Assembly (NCBI RefSeq): GCF_900618535.1
Contig: NZ_UYJA01000003.1
Location: 124,001-188,000 of the forward strand
Length of the DNA stretch: 64,000 nt
Source of the DNA: Pseudomonas bubulae
GTDB lineage: Bacteria; Pseudomonadota; Gammaproteobacteria; Pseudomonadales; Pseudomonadaceae
Direction of reading: 5' to 3'
In this document: in pieces, positions 35,306 to 44,246 of the stretch
How the letters are laid out: each line of letters begins with the position of its first letter
How positions within the stretch are numbered: the stretch's first letter is position 1
The notes under the pieces: model-generated
What the model saw: the letters and a program-made list of their open reading frames with translations, nothing else
Database searches by the model: none
What the model was told of the DNA's origin: nothing
Position numbers and translations under genes: made by a program

Positions 35306-36286
35306 TTACACCCGCGCTTCAACCGTTACCCAATAGCGGGTAAAGCGCTTGATTCGCACTGGCAAGCTGACGGCAAGCAGGTCCAGCACGCGTTCGCTGT
35401 CGTCCACCGGGTAGGTGCCGGAGATCAGCAGGTCGGCGACTTTTGGGTCGCAGTTGAGCTGGCCCCGGCGATAGCGGCCCAGTTCGACGAGAAAATCCGC
35501 CAGGCGCATATGCGCAGCAACCAGCATGCCGTCGGTCCACGCACCGCTCCCCGCATCCAGAGGGCGCGGGGTGTTCCAGGCCAGGCGGGTGAAGCTCAGT
35601 TGCTGGTGCGGCTCAACCCACAATGCACTACCCGTATGCGCTGTTGGCATAAGCGCTACCCGGCCATCGAATACGGCGATTTCAGTATGCTCGCCAAATT
35701 GGCGCACATTCAGGCGGGCGCCCTGGGGCTGCAAGCTGCCGTGGGCGGTGAGCACCTGCAAGGGCCGCGAATCCCGGGCGGCGGTGAGCAGCATTTCGCC
35801 TTCGAGCAGGCGGATGACTCGTTGCTGGGCATCGAATTTCACATCCACCGCGCTGGCGGTGTTGAGCTGGAGCTGGCTGCCATCATGCAACTGCAGGTTG
35901 CGCCGCTGGCCTACCGGTGTGCTGAAATCTGCCAGCAGCGGGTTGACGGGCAACTGCTCGCGCAGGCCCCAGGTCAATGCCGAGCCTGCGCCTAAAAGCA
36001 GCAACAGCTTCAATGCCTGACGGCGGCTGCTGCTTTTGGGCGCGTTCAGGGCGGCATGGGCCAGTGGCGACGACAAACCGCGCAAGCGCTGGTTGATGCG
36101 CTGGATATGCTCCCACGCCCGCTGGTGTTCAGGATGGGCGTGTAACCATTGCTCCCAGGCCTGCTGGCGCCTGGGACTGAGCGCACCGCCCTGCATTTCG
36201 ACCAGCCAGCTGACTGCTTGCTCGGCCACCGCCGTGCCGATGTCGGGCGGTGCATTGAAGGCACCGTTCACAGGGCGAAGTAGCAA
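35306..36286 (-). CDS. fecR: FecR-type anti-sigma / signal transducer
   Basis: A 326-residue inner-membrane regulator. The cytoplasmic N-terminus (AVSWLVEMQGGALSPRRQQAWEQWLHAHPEHQRAWEHI) holds the sigma factor; a single membrane helix lies near residues 88-110 (LLLLLGAGSALTWGL); the periplasmic C-terminal part contains the FecR domain that meets the receptor. It overlaps the fecI stop by 19 bases. Confidence 0.95.
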   Translation of the reverse strand: MLLRPVNGAFNAPPDIGTAVAEQAVSWLVEMQGGALSPRRQQAWEQWLHAHPEHQRAWEHIQRINQRLRGLSSPLAHAALNAPKSSSRRQALKLLLLLGAGSALTWGLREQLPVNPLLADFSTPVGQRRNLQLHDGSQLQLNTASAVDVKFDAQQRVIRLLEGEMLLTAARDSRPLQVLTAHGSLQPQGARLNVRQFGEHTEIAVFDGRVALMPTAHTGSALWVEPHQQLSFTRLAWNTPRPLDAGSGAWTDGMLVAAHMRLADFLVELGRYRRGQLNCDPKVADLLISGTYPVDDSERVLDLLAVSLPVRIKRFTRYWVTVEARV

Positions 36287-36756
36287 CGCAGGGCTGCCTT
36301 GCTCAAATGACGTTTGACCGTGGCAATCGAGATACCCAGTTGAGCGCCGATTTCGGCGTAGCCCAGGCCATCGACCTGAGCCAGTAAAAAGGCCCGTTTG
36401 ACCGGGGAAGGCAGGCCGTCGAGCAATTGATCGAGCTCCATCAGGGTTTGCAGAATGATTGCGCGTTCTTCTTCACTGGGGGCAACCTGTTCGGGCAGGT
36501 CAGCCAGGGCCTGCAGGTAGGCGCGCTCCAGATCCTGGCGGCGATAGTGATTAAACAGCACGCGCTTGGCGACCACGGTCAAAAACGCCCGGGGTTCGCC
36601 AGGGGGCGGGGTTTCGCGGGCGGTCAGCAGCCGCATGAAAGTGTCCTGGGCCAGGTCGGCGGCATTCTGCGGGCAGCCGAGCTTGCGCCGCAACCAGCCC
36701 GTGAGCCAGCTGTGGTGGTCCTGATACAGAACCTCGACGGTGTTTGACTGCGACAA
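36268..36756 (-). CDS. fecI: ECF sigma factor, FecI family
   Basis: A 162-residue ECF sigma factor: region 2 (LYQDHHSWLTGWLRRKLGCPQNAADLAQDTFMRLL) and region 4 (LLAQVDGLGYAEIGAQLGISIATVKRHLSKAALRC). It directs transcription of the iron uptake gene fecA. A Fur-like palindrome lies upstream. It is divergent from a second sigma gene at 36939. Confidence 0.95.
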   Translation of the reverse strand: MSQSNTVEVLYQDHHSWLTGWLRRKLGCPQNAADLAQDTFMRLLTARETPPPGEPRAFLTVVAKRVLFNHYRRQDLERAYLQALADLPEQVAPSEEERAIILQTLMELDQLLDGLPSPVKRAFLLAQVDGLGYAEIGAQLGISIATVKRHLSKAALRCYFAL

Positions 36757-36790
36757 CGACCACTCCGGCTGCGCTGAATAACGCTTTAGA

Positions 36791-36805
36791 GAACAAGAAT
36801 TGTTC
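36791..36805. promoter_or_regulatory. Palindrome before fecI, possible Fur site
   Basis: GAACAAGAATTGTTC, 35 bases upstream of the fecI start. It has dyad symmetry but is only a partial match to Fur boxes, so the assignment is weak. Confidence 0.4.
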
Positions 36806-36887
36806 GCATTGTAGGGGTGGCTTTATGCATTGAGCAATCACCACTTATCAAGGGCGGTCGCGCAGCCCGTCATCTGCTTTTGCATAT

Positions 36888-36906
36888 GAGAATATTTATC
36901 ATTAGT
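36888..36906. promoter_or_regulatory. Fur-box-like sequence before the second sigma gene
   Basis: GAGAATATTTATCATTAGT matches 13 of 19 positions of the GATAATGATAATCATTATC consensus and lies 33 bases before the sigma start at 36939. Iron repression of the second system is likely. Confidence 0.65.
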
Positions 36907-36938
36907 ATCGCTTTCCTTTTGCCTGCGCATCGATCTCC

Positions 36939-37493
36939 ATGACCCCACCCGAACTCAAGGATGGCCCTACCAGCGAACCGCGCCAGGGACGAGCGCATTT
37001 CCTGCAGGTGTTTCTTAGCCAACGTCCGCAGATGGAAGCGCTGGTGAGCCGCCGCGTGGGCTGCCGGGCTACGGCCGCGGATCTGGTGCAGGATTTGTTT
37101 TTGCGGTTTTGGCGGCGGCCGTTGGTGCAGGTTGAAGAGCTGAGCACCTATCTGTTGCGCTGTGCGGGCAATATCGCCATCGACCATTTGCGCAGCGAAG
37201 GTACGCGCGAGCGGGTCAGCCATCACTGGCAGCCTGAACCGGACGCCAGAAGCTGCGAGCCCCAGGCCGCTCTTGAAGCCGGAAATGACTTGCGCCAGGT
37301 CGAGGCGGCATTGCGCAGCCTGCCCGAGCGCACGCGGCATATCTTTTTGCTCAACCGTATTCACGGTCGCACCTATGCAGAGATCGCCAAGGTCATGGGC
37401 GTGTCGCAAAGTGCTGTCGAAAAACACATGATGCGTGCCCTGGAGGCCTGCAAGGCCAGTCTGCGTGAGCCGCCATCAGGGACAGCATTGTGA
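36939..37493 (+). CDS. ECF sigma factor, FecI/FpvI-like (second system)
   Basis: A 184-residue ECF sigma factor, longer than the FecI at 36268 through an N-terminal extension. Region 2 is LVSRRVGCRATAADLVQDLFLRFWRRP; region 4 is LLNRIHGRTYAEIAKVMGVSQSAVEKHMMRALEAC. The overlapping GTGA with the next gene couples it to its anti-sigma factor. It should drive the TonB receptor at 38659. Confidence 0.94.
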   Translation: MTPPELKDGPTSEPRQGRAHFLQVFLSQRPQMEALVSRRVGCRATAADLVQDLFLRFWRRPLVQVEELSTYLLRCAGNIAIDHLRSEGTRERVSHHWQPEPDARSCEPQAALEAGNDLRQVEAALRSLPERTRHIFLLNRIHGRTYAEIAKVMGVSQSAVEKHMMRALEACKASLREPPSGTAL

Positions 37494-38476
37494 ACCGCCA
37501 TTCGAGAGTTGCCGTGACAGCCGAGCAAGAGCGTGCCGCGTTGGACTGGCTCAGTGTGCTGCACGACCGGCCCGACAGTGGCGATCAGGCCACCTTCAGT
37601 CGCTGGCTGCAGGCTGACCCTGCCCATGCCGAGGCCTATGCCCAGGCGCAGGTGGTGTGGGAGCTGAGTGAAGTGGCGGCCAGTACCCTGGCTAACGAAG
37701 AGTCGCTGGCCCTTCAGCGATACCTGTCGGCTATGGATACATCCCGGCGCGGTCGCCTGCGGCATTGGGCCGGTGGGTTGGCCATTGCTGCATGCCTGCT
37801 GCTGATGGTCGGTGTATTTGCCGGTTGGCAACCGGCGCGCTGGGTGGACGATCTGGGCGCGGACTATGTGAGCGCGCCTGGGCAAGTGCGCACTGTGGTG
37901 CTGGCCGATCAAACGCAGGTCACGCTGGATGCCGACAGCGCCATTGCGGTGAACTTCAGTGGTGGTGAACGCCATGTGCAATTGCGCCGTGGCGTGGCCT
38001 TCTTTCACGTCACCCATACCGGCGCGCCCTTTGTGGTAGATGCCGACGGCGGTGAAGCGCGGGTCCTGGGCACCGAATTTGAGGTGCGCCTGCAACCGGG
38101 CGGGGCGCAAGTCACGGTGTTGTCCGGGCGGGTAGGGGTCAAGGCTGGCAAGGATTCGGCTCAGCAGATTCTTACTGCCGATCAGCAAATCACCTACGAC
38201 GCTGGGGTTACCGATGCAGTGCATCACGTTGACAGCCAGAGCCGTCTGGGCTGGCGCTCGGGCTGGTTGAGCTATTACAAAACCCCGCTGGCTGATGTCG
38301 TGGCCGATCTCAGGCGTTATTACCCGGGGCAGATTGTGTTGCTCAACAGCCAGTTGGGTGCCAGGAAAATCAGCGGCAGTTTCCCCAGCCAGGACCCGCA
38401 AGCCGTGCTCAATTCGTTGCAGGGCGTGCTCGGATTTGAGCAGCACAGCGTGTTAGGGCTGATTGTGTTGCGTTGA
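37490..38476 (+). CDS. FecR-family anti-sigma factor (second system)
   Basis: A 328-residue membrane regulator. The GTG start overlaps the sigma stop (GTGA). The N-terminal sigma-binding segment ALDWLSVLHDRPDSGDQATFSRWLQADPAHAEAYAQA is followed by a membrane helix (LAIACLLLMVGVFAGW region, about 94-110) and a periplasmic FecR domain with DQTQVTLDADSAIAVNFSGG and RVLGTEFEVR. Confidence 0.94.
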   Translation: MNRHSRVAVTAEQERAALDWLSVLHDRPDSGDQATFSRWLQADPAHAEAYAQAQVVWELSEVAASTLANEESLALQRYLSAMDTSRRGRLRHWAGGLAIAACLLLMVGVFAGWQPARWVDDLGADYVSAPGQVRTVVLADQTQVTLDADSAIAVNFSGGERHVQLRRGVAFFHVTHTGAPFVVDADGGEARVLGTEFEVRLQPGGAQVTVLSGRVGVKAGKDSAQQILTADQQITYDAGVTDAVHHVDSQSRLGWRSGWLSYYKTPLADVVADLRRYYPGQIVLLNSQLGARKISGSFPSQDPQAVLNSLQGVLGFEQHSVLGLIVLR

Positions 38477-38495
38477 CGCGCCCTCCACATATCCC

Positions 38496-38530
38496 TGTGG
38501 GAGCGGGTTTGCTCCCACCGTTTTCCCACA
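38496..38530. repeat. REP remnant between the anti-sigma and receptor genes
   Basis: TGTGGGAGCGGGTTTGCTCCC and a nearby TTCCCACA are left of a REP unit; the second arm is lost. It is the second case in this window where a REP lies between a fecR-type gene and its receptor. Confidence 0.7.
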
Positions 38531-38658
38531 GGCGGTCTGTGGCGCCATCGCGGATTTTTTTTCATTGCGTGGTGAGGTAAACCCCGGCCCCATCCGTGTA
38601 GTGCTTGAAAATGCGAAAAATTCGTATTCCGTATCAGGTCAACACACAGGTCATGAGC

Positions 38659-41076
38659 ATGAAGTCCAGGGCAAGTTCGGTGAAACAGTGGTTGGGAGCT
38701 TCTGCATTCGTGATGGCCGGGTTGGCGCTAAACCCGCTTTATGCGGCCATGGCTGCCGAGGCGCCGCAACAGCAGGCGGGTGCATTGTTTGATTTCAACC
38801 AGCCGGCCAAACCACTGCCCCAGGCGCTCAACGACTTTTCCCGGCTGACCGGCCTGAGCGTGGTCTACACCGATGAAGCCCCCTTTGGCCTTCAGGCTCC
38901 GGCGATCAAGGGGCGCATGAGCGCCGGGCAGGCTTTGCAGCAGTTGCTCGCGCAGTCTGGCTTCAATGGGCGGCGTACCGACGCCAACACCTTTGCCCTC
39001 GAACCCCAGCCCACCGCAGGCGCCCTGAACCTGGGGGCCACCAGCATTACCTCGCTGGCCACAACCGACACCAGCTACCAGCCGCCAGCCACCACTTCGG
39101 TGATGCGCGGCACGGGCTCATCCATGGAAGTGCCGCAAACCATCAATGTGGTTGCCGCTCAGGTGATTCGCGATCAGGCGCCGCGCAATCTGGATGATGC
39201 CCTGAACAATGTCAGCGGCATCACCCAGGGCAACACGCTGGGCAGTACCCAGGACTCGGTGATGAAGCGCGGCTTTGGTGACAACCGTGACGGTTCGATC
39301 ATGCGCGACGGTATGCCGCTGGTGCAGGGCCGGGCGATGAACGCTGCCACCGAACGGGTCGAAGTGCTCAAGGGGCCGGCCTCGTTGCTCTACGGGATTC
39401 AAGATCCGGGTGGTGTCGTCAACGTGGTCAGCAAAAAGCCGCAGCTGGAGCAGTACAACGCGGTGACGGTGCGTGGGTCAACCTACGGTTCGGGTAAAAA
39501 CGGCGGCGGTGGCAGCCTCGACAGCACCGGCCCGCTGGGTGACTCGGGGCTGGCCTACCGGATGATCATCGATCATGAAGATGAAGATTACTGGCGCAAT
39601 TTTGGGGTGCATCGCGAAACCCTGATCGCGCCGTCGCTGGCCTGGTACGGCGACAACACCCAAGTACTGCTGGCGTACGAACACCGCGAGTTCCTGACCC
39701 CGTTCGACCGTGGCACGGCCATCAATCCGGCGACCAACCATCCGCTGGACATTCCGGCCACGCGCCGCCTGGACGAGCCGTTCAACAATATGGAAGGGCG
39801 CTCGGACCTGTACCGCCTTGAAGTCGATCACGACCTCAACGACGACTGGAAAGCCCATTTCGGCTACAGCTGGAACCGCGAAACCTACGACGCCAGCCAG
39901 GTTCGGGTTACCAAGGTCAACTCCGACGGCACCCTGACGCGAAAAATGGACGGCACCAAAGGCGCCATCACCACCGACCGTTTCAGCACCTTCAGCTTGC
40001 AGGGCAAGGTTCAGGCCGCTGGCATGCAGCATGACCTGGTGTTTGGCGTGGACGACGAATACCGCAAAATCTATCGCGCCGAGCTGATCCGCCAGGACAG
40101 CCAGTCCACGTTCAATTACGAAAATCCGGTGTACGGCAATGAAGTCGCCGGTACCACTGTGAGCGCCAGTGACAGCAACCAGACCGACCTGCTGCGCAGC
40201 GACTCGTTGTTTGCCCAGGACTCGATCCACCTCACCGACCAATGGATTCTGGTGGCGGGCGCACGCTTTCAGAAGTACGACCAACTGGCGGGCAAAAGCA
40301 TTCCGTTCAAGGCCAGTACCGATACCAACGGGGTGAAATGGATCCCGCGGGCCGGGCTGGTATACCGCTACACCGATGAACTGTCGTTCTATGGCAGCTA
40401 CACCGAATCGTTCAAGCCCAACTCCTCGATCGCTCCGCTGACGGGCGGCGTGGTACTGGACTCCTCCATCGCACCGGAGCAGTCAAAATCCTGGGAACTG
40501 GGGGCCAAGCTGGATATCCCGGGCCGTATCACTGGCACCCTGGCCTTGTACGACATCAAAAAGCGCAATGTGCTGGTGTCCTCCACGGTGGACGATGTCA
40601 CCGCATATTCGGCCGCGGGTGAAGTTCGTTCCCGGGGCCTGGAACTGGACGTCAGCGGCCAGTTGACGGACCAGTGGAGCCTGATCGGCAGCTATGCCTA
40701 TACCGATGCCGAGGTGACCAAAGACACCACCTACCAGGGCATGCGTCTGCAGAACGTGGCCAAGAACAGCGGTTCGCTGTCGGCGGTCTATGACTTTGGC
40801 AGCATCGTGGGCGGTGACAAGCTACGCGTTGGCGCAGGCGCGCGCTATGTGGGCGAACGGGCGGGGGATGCCCTGAACGACTTCGATCTGCCGGGTTACA
40901 CCGTGGCCGATGCCTTTGCCACCTACGACACCAAGGTTGAGGGGCAAAAGGTCAAATTCCAGGTCAACGTCAAAAACCTTTTCGACCGCACTTACTACAC
41001 CTCGGCGGCCAGCCGCACCTTCGTCTCGATTGGCGATGCCCGGCAACTCACATTTTCCAGCACTCTGGAGTTCTAA
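38659..41076 (+). CDS. TonB-dependent siderophore receptor with signalling domain
   Basis: An 805-residue outer-membrane receptor (start uncertain: ATGs at 38611, 38653 and 38659; the last has AGG eight bases before it and leads to a good signal peptide ending near AAMAAEA). Then a signalling STN domain (FDFNQPAKPLPQALNDFSRLTGLSVV), plug (MEVPQTINVVAAQVIRDQAPRNLDDALNNVSGIT) and barrel ending SIGDARQLTFSSTLEF. Overall it resembles hydroxamate receptors such as FiuA or FoxA; the real ligand is unknown. It belongs to the sigma/anti-sigma pair before it. Confidence 0.9.
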   Translation: MKSRASSVKQWLGASAFVMAGLALNPLYAAMAAEAPQQQAGALFDFNQPAKPLPQALNDFSRLTGLSVVYTDEAPFGLQAPAIKGRMSAGQALQQLLAQSGFNGRRTDANTFALEPQPTAGALNLGATSITSLATTDTSYQPPATTSVMRGTGSSMEVPQTINVVAAQVIRDQAPRNLDDALNNVSGITQGNTLGSTQDSVMKRGFGDNRDGSIMRDGMPLVQGRAMNAATERVEVLKGPASLLYGIQDPGGVVNVVSKKPQLEQYNAVTVRGSTYGSGKNGGGGSLDSTGPLGDSGLAYRMIIDHEDEDYWRNFGVHRETLIAPSLAWYGDNTQVLLAYEHREFLTPFDRGTAINPATNHPLDIPATRRLDEPFNNMEGRSDLYRLEVDHDLNDDWKAHFGYSWNRETYDASQVRVTKVNSDGTLTRKMDGTKGAITTDRFSTFSLQGKVQAAGMQHDLVFGVDDEYRKIYRAELIRQDSQSTFNYENPVYGNEVAGTTVSASDSNQTDLLRSDSLFAQDSIHLTDQWILVAGARFQKYDQLAGKSIPFKASTDTNGVKWIPRAGLVYRYTDELSFYGSYTESFKPNSSIAPLTGGVVLDSSIAPEQSKSWELGAKLDIPGRITGTLALYDIKKRNVLVSSTVDDVTAYSAAGEVRSRGLELDVSGQLTDQWSLIGSYAYTDAEVTKDTTYQGMRLQNVAKNSGSLSAVYDFGSIVGGDKLRVGAGARYVGERAGDALNDFDLPGYTVADAFATYDTKVEGQKVKFQVNVKNLFDRTYYTSAASRTFVSIGDARQLTFSSTLEF

Positions 41077-41087
41077 GGCCGCCAGGG

Positions 41088-41960
41088 TTACCTGAACACC
41101 GCCCGAAACTCCCCCGGCGTGCCGCCCAGGCTTTGCTTGAAGCGGTTGGCGAAGTGGCTGGCGCTGGCGAAGCCACAGGCCAGTGCAACATGGCCCAACG
41201 CCAGTGTGCTGTTGCGCAGCAGGTCGCGGGCGCGGGCCAGGCGGCGGGCCAGCAGGTATTGATGGGGCGGTACGCCAAAGCTTTCGCGGAACATGCGGGC
41301 AAAGTGGTAAGGCGATAGCGCGCACTGCGCTGCCAACTGGCCGATGTTCAGCGGTTCGGCCAGCCGGTGCTCGATGTATTCCACCAGTTGGCGGCGCTGA
41401 TAGGCCGCCAGCCCGCCCTTGAGTTGCAGCCCGTCACGCAGCCCCACCTGGGTCAGTACGGCATGGTCGAGCAGGGCGCTGGCCAGGCTGCTGGTGAGCA
41501 GGCGTTCGGCGGGCTCGTCCCAGTTGGTCTGGATCAGTTGATGAAAGCGGCGGGTTTGCTGTTCGTCATCCTGAAAGGTCAGTTCCCGCAATTGCATCTC
41601 CCGGGGTTCGCGGTCGAGCAGGGCGATGCAGCCCAGGGCTAATTGCTCCTGGCTGACATACACATGGGCCAGGCGTATTTCGCCATTGATCACCCACGCC
41701 GATTGATGATCGGCGGGCAGCACGCAGAGCTTGCCCGGTGAGCCCTTGGCGCCGGGTTGTTCGCGTCTGAAAGTACCGGTGCCGCCGGAGATATAGCACG
41801 ACAAGGTGTGGTGCGTCGGTGCTTCATACTCACGGGCATCGTGGTGGTTGGTCCACACAGCAGCGGCCAAGCCTTCACCCAGCTCGGCACTGTGCACCAG
41901 ACGGGCATTGGGCGAGCTGTTCATGGACTGGAAGACTTGCAGGGTATCGAATGCGGGCAT
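41088..41960 (-). CDS. AraC-family regulator
   Basis: A 290-residue regulator with an N-terminal cupin-like sensing domain (HHTLSCYISGGTGTFRRE) and two C-terminal helix-turn-helix units (LNIGQLAAQCALSPYHFARMFRESFGVPPHQYLLARRLARA and VALACGFASASHFANRFKQSLG). It is divergent from an EamA-type exporter and may control it. It ends 11 bases from the TonB receptor stop. Confidence 0.92.
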   Translation of the reverse strand: MPAFDTLQVFQSMNSSPNARLVHSAELGEGLAAAVWTNHHDAREYEAPTHHTLSCYISGGTGTFRREQPGAKGSPGKLCVLPADHQSAWVINGEIRLAHVYVSQEQLALGCIALLDREPREMQLRELTFQDDEQQTRRFHQLIQTNWDEPAERLLTSSLASALLDHAVLTQVGLRDGLQLKGGLAAYQRRQLVEYIEHRLAEPLNIGQLAAQCALSPYHFARMFRESFGVPPHQYLLARRLARARDLLRNSTLALGHVALACGFASASHFANRFKQSLGGTPGEFRAVFR

Positions 41961-42078
41961 GCTCGCATCCTACTCCGTCGCACTGCGGCTGCCAGCCCCG
42001 ACCCCACAAAAGCGCAAGAATCTGCAAGTGCGGCCCAGGCAGCGGGCCCAGACTGAAGGCCATTGTCTGGAGTGCGCC

Positions 42079-42975
42079 ATGAACCTGTTTTTATATGTAA
42101 TGACTGTCTTGATCTGGGGCACCACCTGGATCGCCCTGAAATTGCAATTGGGGGTGGTGGCGATACCGGTGTCCATCGTTTACCGCTTTGGTCTGGCGGC
42201 GTTGGTGCTGTTTGCCGTGCTGTTGCTCAGCCGCAAGTTGCAGGTGATGAACAGGCGCGGGCATCTGATTTGCCTGGCCCAGGGGTTGTGCCTGTTCTGT
42301 GTCAACTTCATGTGTTTCTTGACCGCCAGCCAGTGGGTGACCACAGGCCTGATCGCGGTGGTGTTTTCTACCGCCACATTGTGGAATGCGCTGAATGCGC
42401 GGATTTTCTTCAAGCAGAAAATCGCCCGCAACGTGATCGCCGGCGGTGCCCTGGGCATGCTCGGGCTGGGCCTGTTGTTCTGGCCGGAATTGAGCGGGCA
42501 TGCCGCCACACCGCATATTGCCCTCGGACTGGGGCTGGCGTTGATCGGAACCCTGTGTTTTTCGGCGGGCAACATGCTGTCCAGCCTGCAACAGAAAGCC
42601 GGGCTCAAGCCGCTGACCACCAATGCCTGGGGCATGCTGTATGGTGCCAGCATGCTGGCGGTGTACTGCGCGCTAAGGGGTATCCCGTTCGAAATGGAAT
42701 GGAACACGCGCTATATCGGTTCGCTGTTGTACCTGGTGATACCGGGCTCGGTGATCGGCTTTACCGCGTACCTGACCCTGGTCGGGCGCATGGGGCCGGA
42801 GCGCGCGGCCTATTGCACGGTGTTGTTCCCGCTGGTGGCGCTGAATGTGTCGGCCTTTGCCGAAGGCTACCAGTGGACCCCCCCGGCGTTGGCCGGGTTG
42901 GTGCTGGTGATGCTGGGTAACGTGCTGGTGTTTCGCAAACCCAAGCCGGTGGCATTGAACGCCAAGCTGGCGTGA
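42079..42975 (+). CDS. EamA/DMT-family transporter
   Basis: A 298-residue inner-membrane protein with about ten hydrophobic segments arranged as two EamA repeats (MNLFLYVMTVLIWGTTWIALK to about 135; LGLGLALIGTLCFSAGNMLSS onward). Members export amino acids or other metabolites; substrate unknown. The ATG at 42079 follows CTGGAGTGCGCC. It is next to the AraC regulator. Confidence 0.92.
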   Translation: MNLFLYVMTVLIWGTTWIALKLQLGVVAIPVSIVYRFGLAALVLFAVLLLSRKLQVMNRRGHLICLAQGLCLFCVNFMCFLTASQWVTTGLIAVVFSTATLWNALNARIFFKQKIARNVIAGGALGMLGLGLLFWPELSGHAATPHIALGLGLALIGTLCFSAGNMLSSLQQKAGLKPLTTNAWGMLYGASMLAVYCALRGIPFEMEWNTRYIGSLLYLVIPGSVIGFTAYLTLVGRMGPERAAYCTVLFPLVALNVSAFAEGYQWTPPALAGLVLVMLGNVLVFRKPKPVALNAKLA

Positions 42976-42988
42976 GTCTGTAACCCCC

Positions 42989-43074
42989 TGTGGGAGCGGC
43001 CTGCTCGCGATGGCAGCGACGCGGTGTATCAGTCACACCTCGGCGATCCAATCGCGAGCAAGCCCGCTCCCACA
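42989..43074. repeat. REP palindrome pair, copy 6
   Basis: Inverted pair; the left unit has lost one base (GGGAGCGGCCTGCTCGCG). It lies between the EamA stop and the end of the dehydrogenase gene. Confidence 0.92.
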
Positions 43075-43086
43075 ACAGACCTTGCC

Positions 43087-44076
43087 TCAGCCCTTGAACA
43101 CCTGCGGGTTGACCAGGTCTTGCGGGCGTTCGCCCAGCAGGGCGCTGCGCAGGTTGGCCAGGGCGCGGTTGGCCATCGCCTCACGGGTTTCGTGGGTGGC
43201 CGAGCCGATATGGGGCAGGGTCACGGCGTTTTTCAACGCGAACAAAGGTGATTCGCTCAGCGGTTCTTTCTCGTAAACATCCAGGCCAGCGCCGCGAATG
43301 GTGCCGTTTTGCAGGGCTTCGATCAGTGCCGGTTCGTCGACCACCGGGCCACGGGAGATATTCACCAGAATAGCGCTCGGCTTCATCAGCTTGAGTTCGC
43401 GCTGGCTGATCAGATGTCGGGTTTTCTCGCTCAATGGCACCACTAGGCAGACGAAGTCCGCTTCGGCCAGCAACTGGTCGAGGCTGCGAAATTGCGCGCC
43501 CAGCTCTTGCTCAAGCGCGGTCTTGCGGCTGTTGCCGCTGTACAGGATTGGCATGTTGAAACCCAGCCGGCCACGACGGGCAACGGCTGCGCCGATATTA
43601 CCCATGCCGACGATACCCAGGGTCTTGCCGTAGACATCGCTGCCGAACAGGGCGGGTGGCACGCTGGCTTGCCATTGGCCGGCCTTGGTCCAGGCGTCCA
43701 GCTCGGCGACCCGACGGGCGCTGCTCATGATCAGGGTAAAACCCAGGTCGGCGGTGCTTTCGGTCAGCACGTCCGGGGTATTGGTGAGCATGATGCCGCG
43801 TTCGTTGAAGTAGTCGACATCGTAGTTGTCGTAACCCACCGAGACACTGGAGACGACCTCAAGCTGCCGGGCATGTTCCAGCTGCTTGCGCCCCAGTTTG
43901 CGGCCGACGCCGATCAGACCGTGGGCGTGGGGCAGTGCCTCTTCGAATTGGGCGTTGATATCGCCCAGCTTGGGGTTGGGCGCGATGACGTTGAAATCCT
44001 GTTGCAGGCGCTCGATCATCGCGGGGGTGACGCGGCTGAAGGCAAGTACGGTTTTCTTGGTGCTGGAAAGGCTCAT
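43087..44076 (-). CDS. D-2-hydroxyacid dehydrogenase (2-ketogluconate/glyoxylate reductase type)
   Basis: A 329-residue NAD(P)-dependent enzyme reducing 2-oxo acids such as glyoxylate, hydroxypyruvate or 2-ketogluconate. Nucleotide binding is GIVGMGNIGAAVARRGRLGFNM; catalytic Arg, Glu and His lie in VNISRGPVVDEPAL, LDVYEKEPL and LPHIGSAT. I use the ATG giving MSLSSTKKTVLAF; another five codons upstream is possible. The far N-terminal open frame comes from a REP and is not coding. Confidence 0.9.
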   Translation of the reverse strand: MSLSSTKKTVLAFSRVTPAMIERLQQDFNVIAPNPKLGDINAQFEEALPHAHGLIGVGRKLGRKQLEHARQLEVVSSVSVGYDNYDVDYFNERGIMLTNTPDVLTESTADLGFTLIMSSARRVAELDAWTKAGQWQASVPPALFGSDVYGKTLGIVGMGNIGAAVARRGRLGFNMPILYSGNSRKTALEQELGAQFRSLDQLLAEADFVCLVVPLSEKTRHLISQRELKLMKPSAILVNISRGPVVDEPALIEALQNGTIRGAGLDVYEKEPLSESPLFALKNAVTLPHIGSATHETREAMANRALANLRSALLGERPQDLVNPQVFKG

Positions 44077-44150
44077 CTGAACAAGACTCATCGGCTGTCG
44101 GGAATGTAAGCACGCTAACATTCTCGCCCGCCCGCTGCCAATCCTTGACC

Positions 44151-44237
44151 TGTGGGAGCGGGCTTGCTCGCGATTGGATCGTCGGGGTGTGGCAGATACA
44201 CCGCGTTGTAGCAATCGCGAGCAAGCCCGCTCCCACA
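44151..44237. repeat. REP palindrome pair, copy 7
   Basis: Full inverted pair, between the dehydrogenase start and the end of the LysR gene; its loop (GGTGTGGCAGATACACCGCG) is close to those of other copies here. Confidence 0.93.
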
Positions 44238-44246
44238 AAATCGCAA

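Noticed and set aside
44092..44238. N-terminal extension of the dehydrogenase starting MWERACSRL
   Set aside because: This sequence is a translated REP unit; the real start is near 44076.
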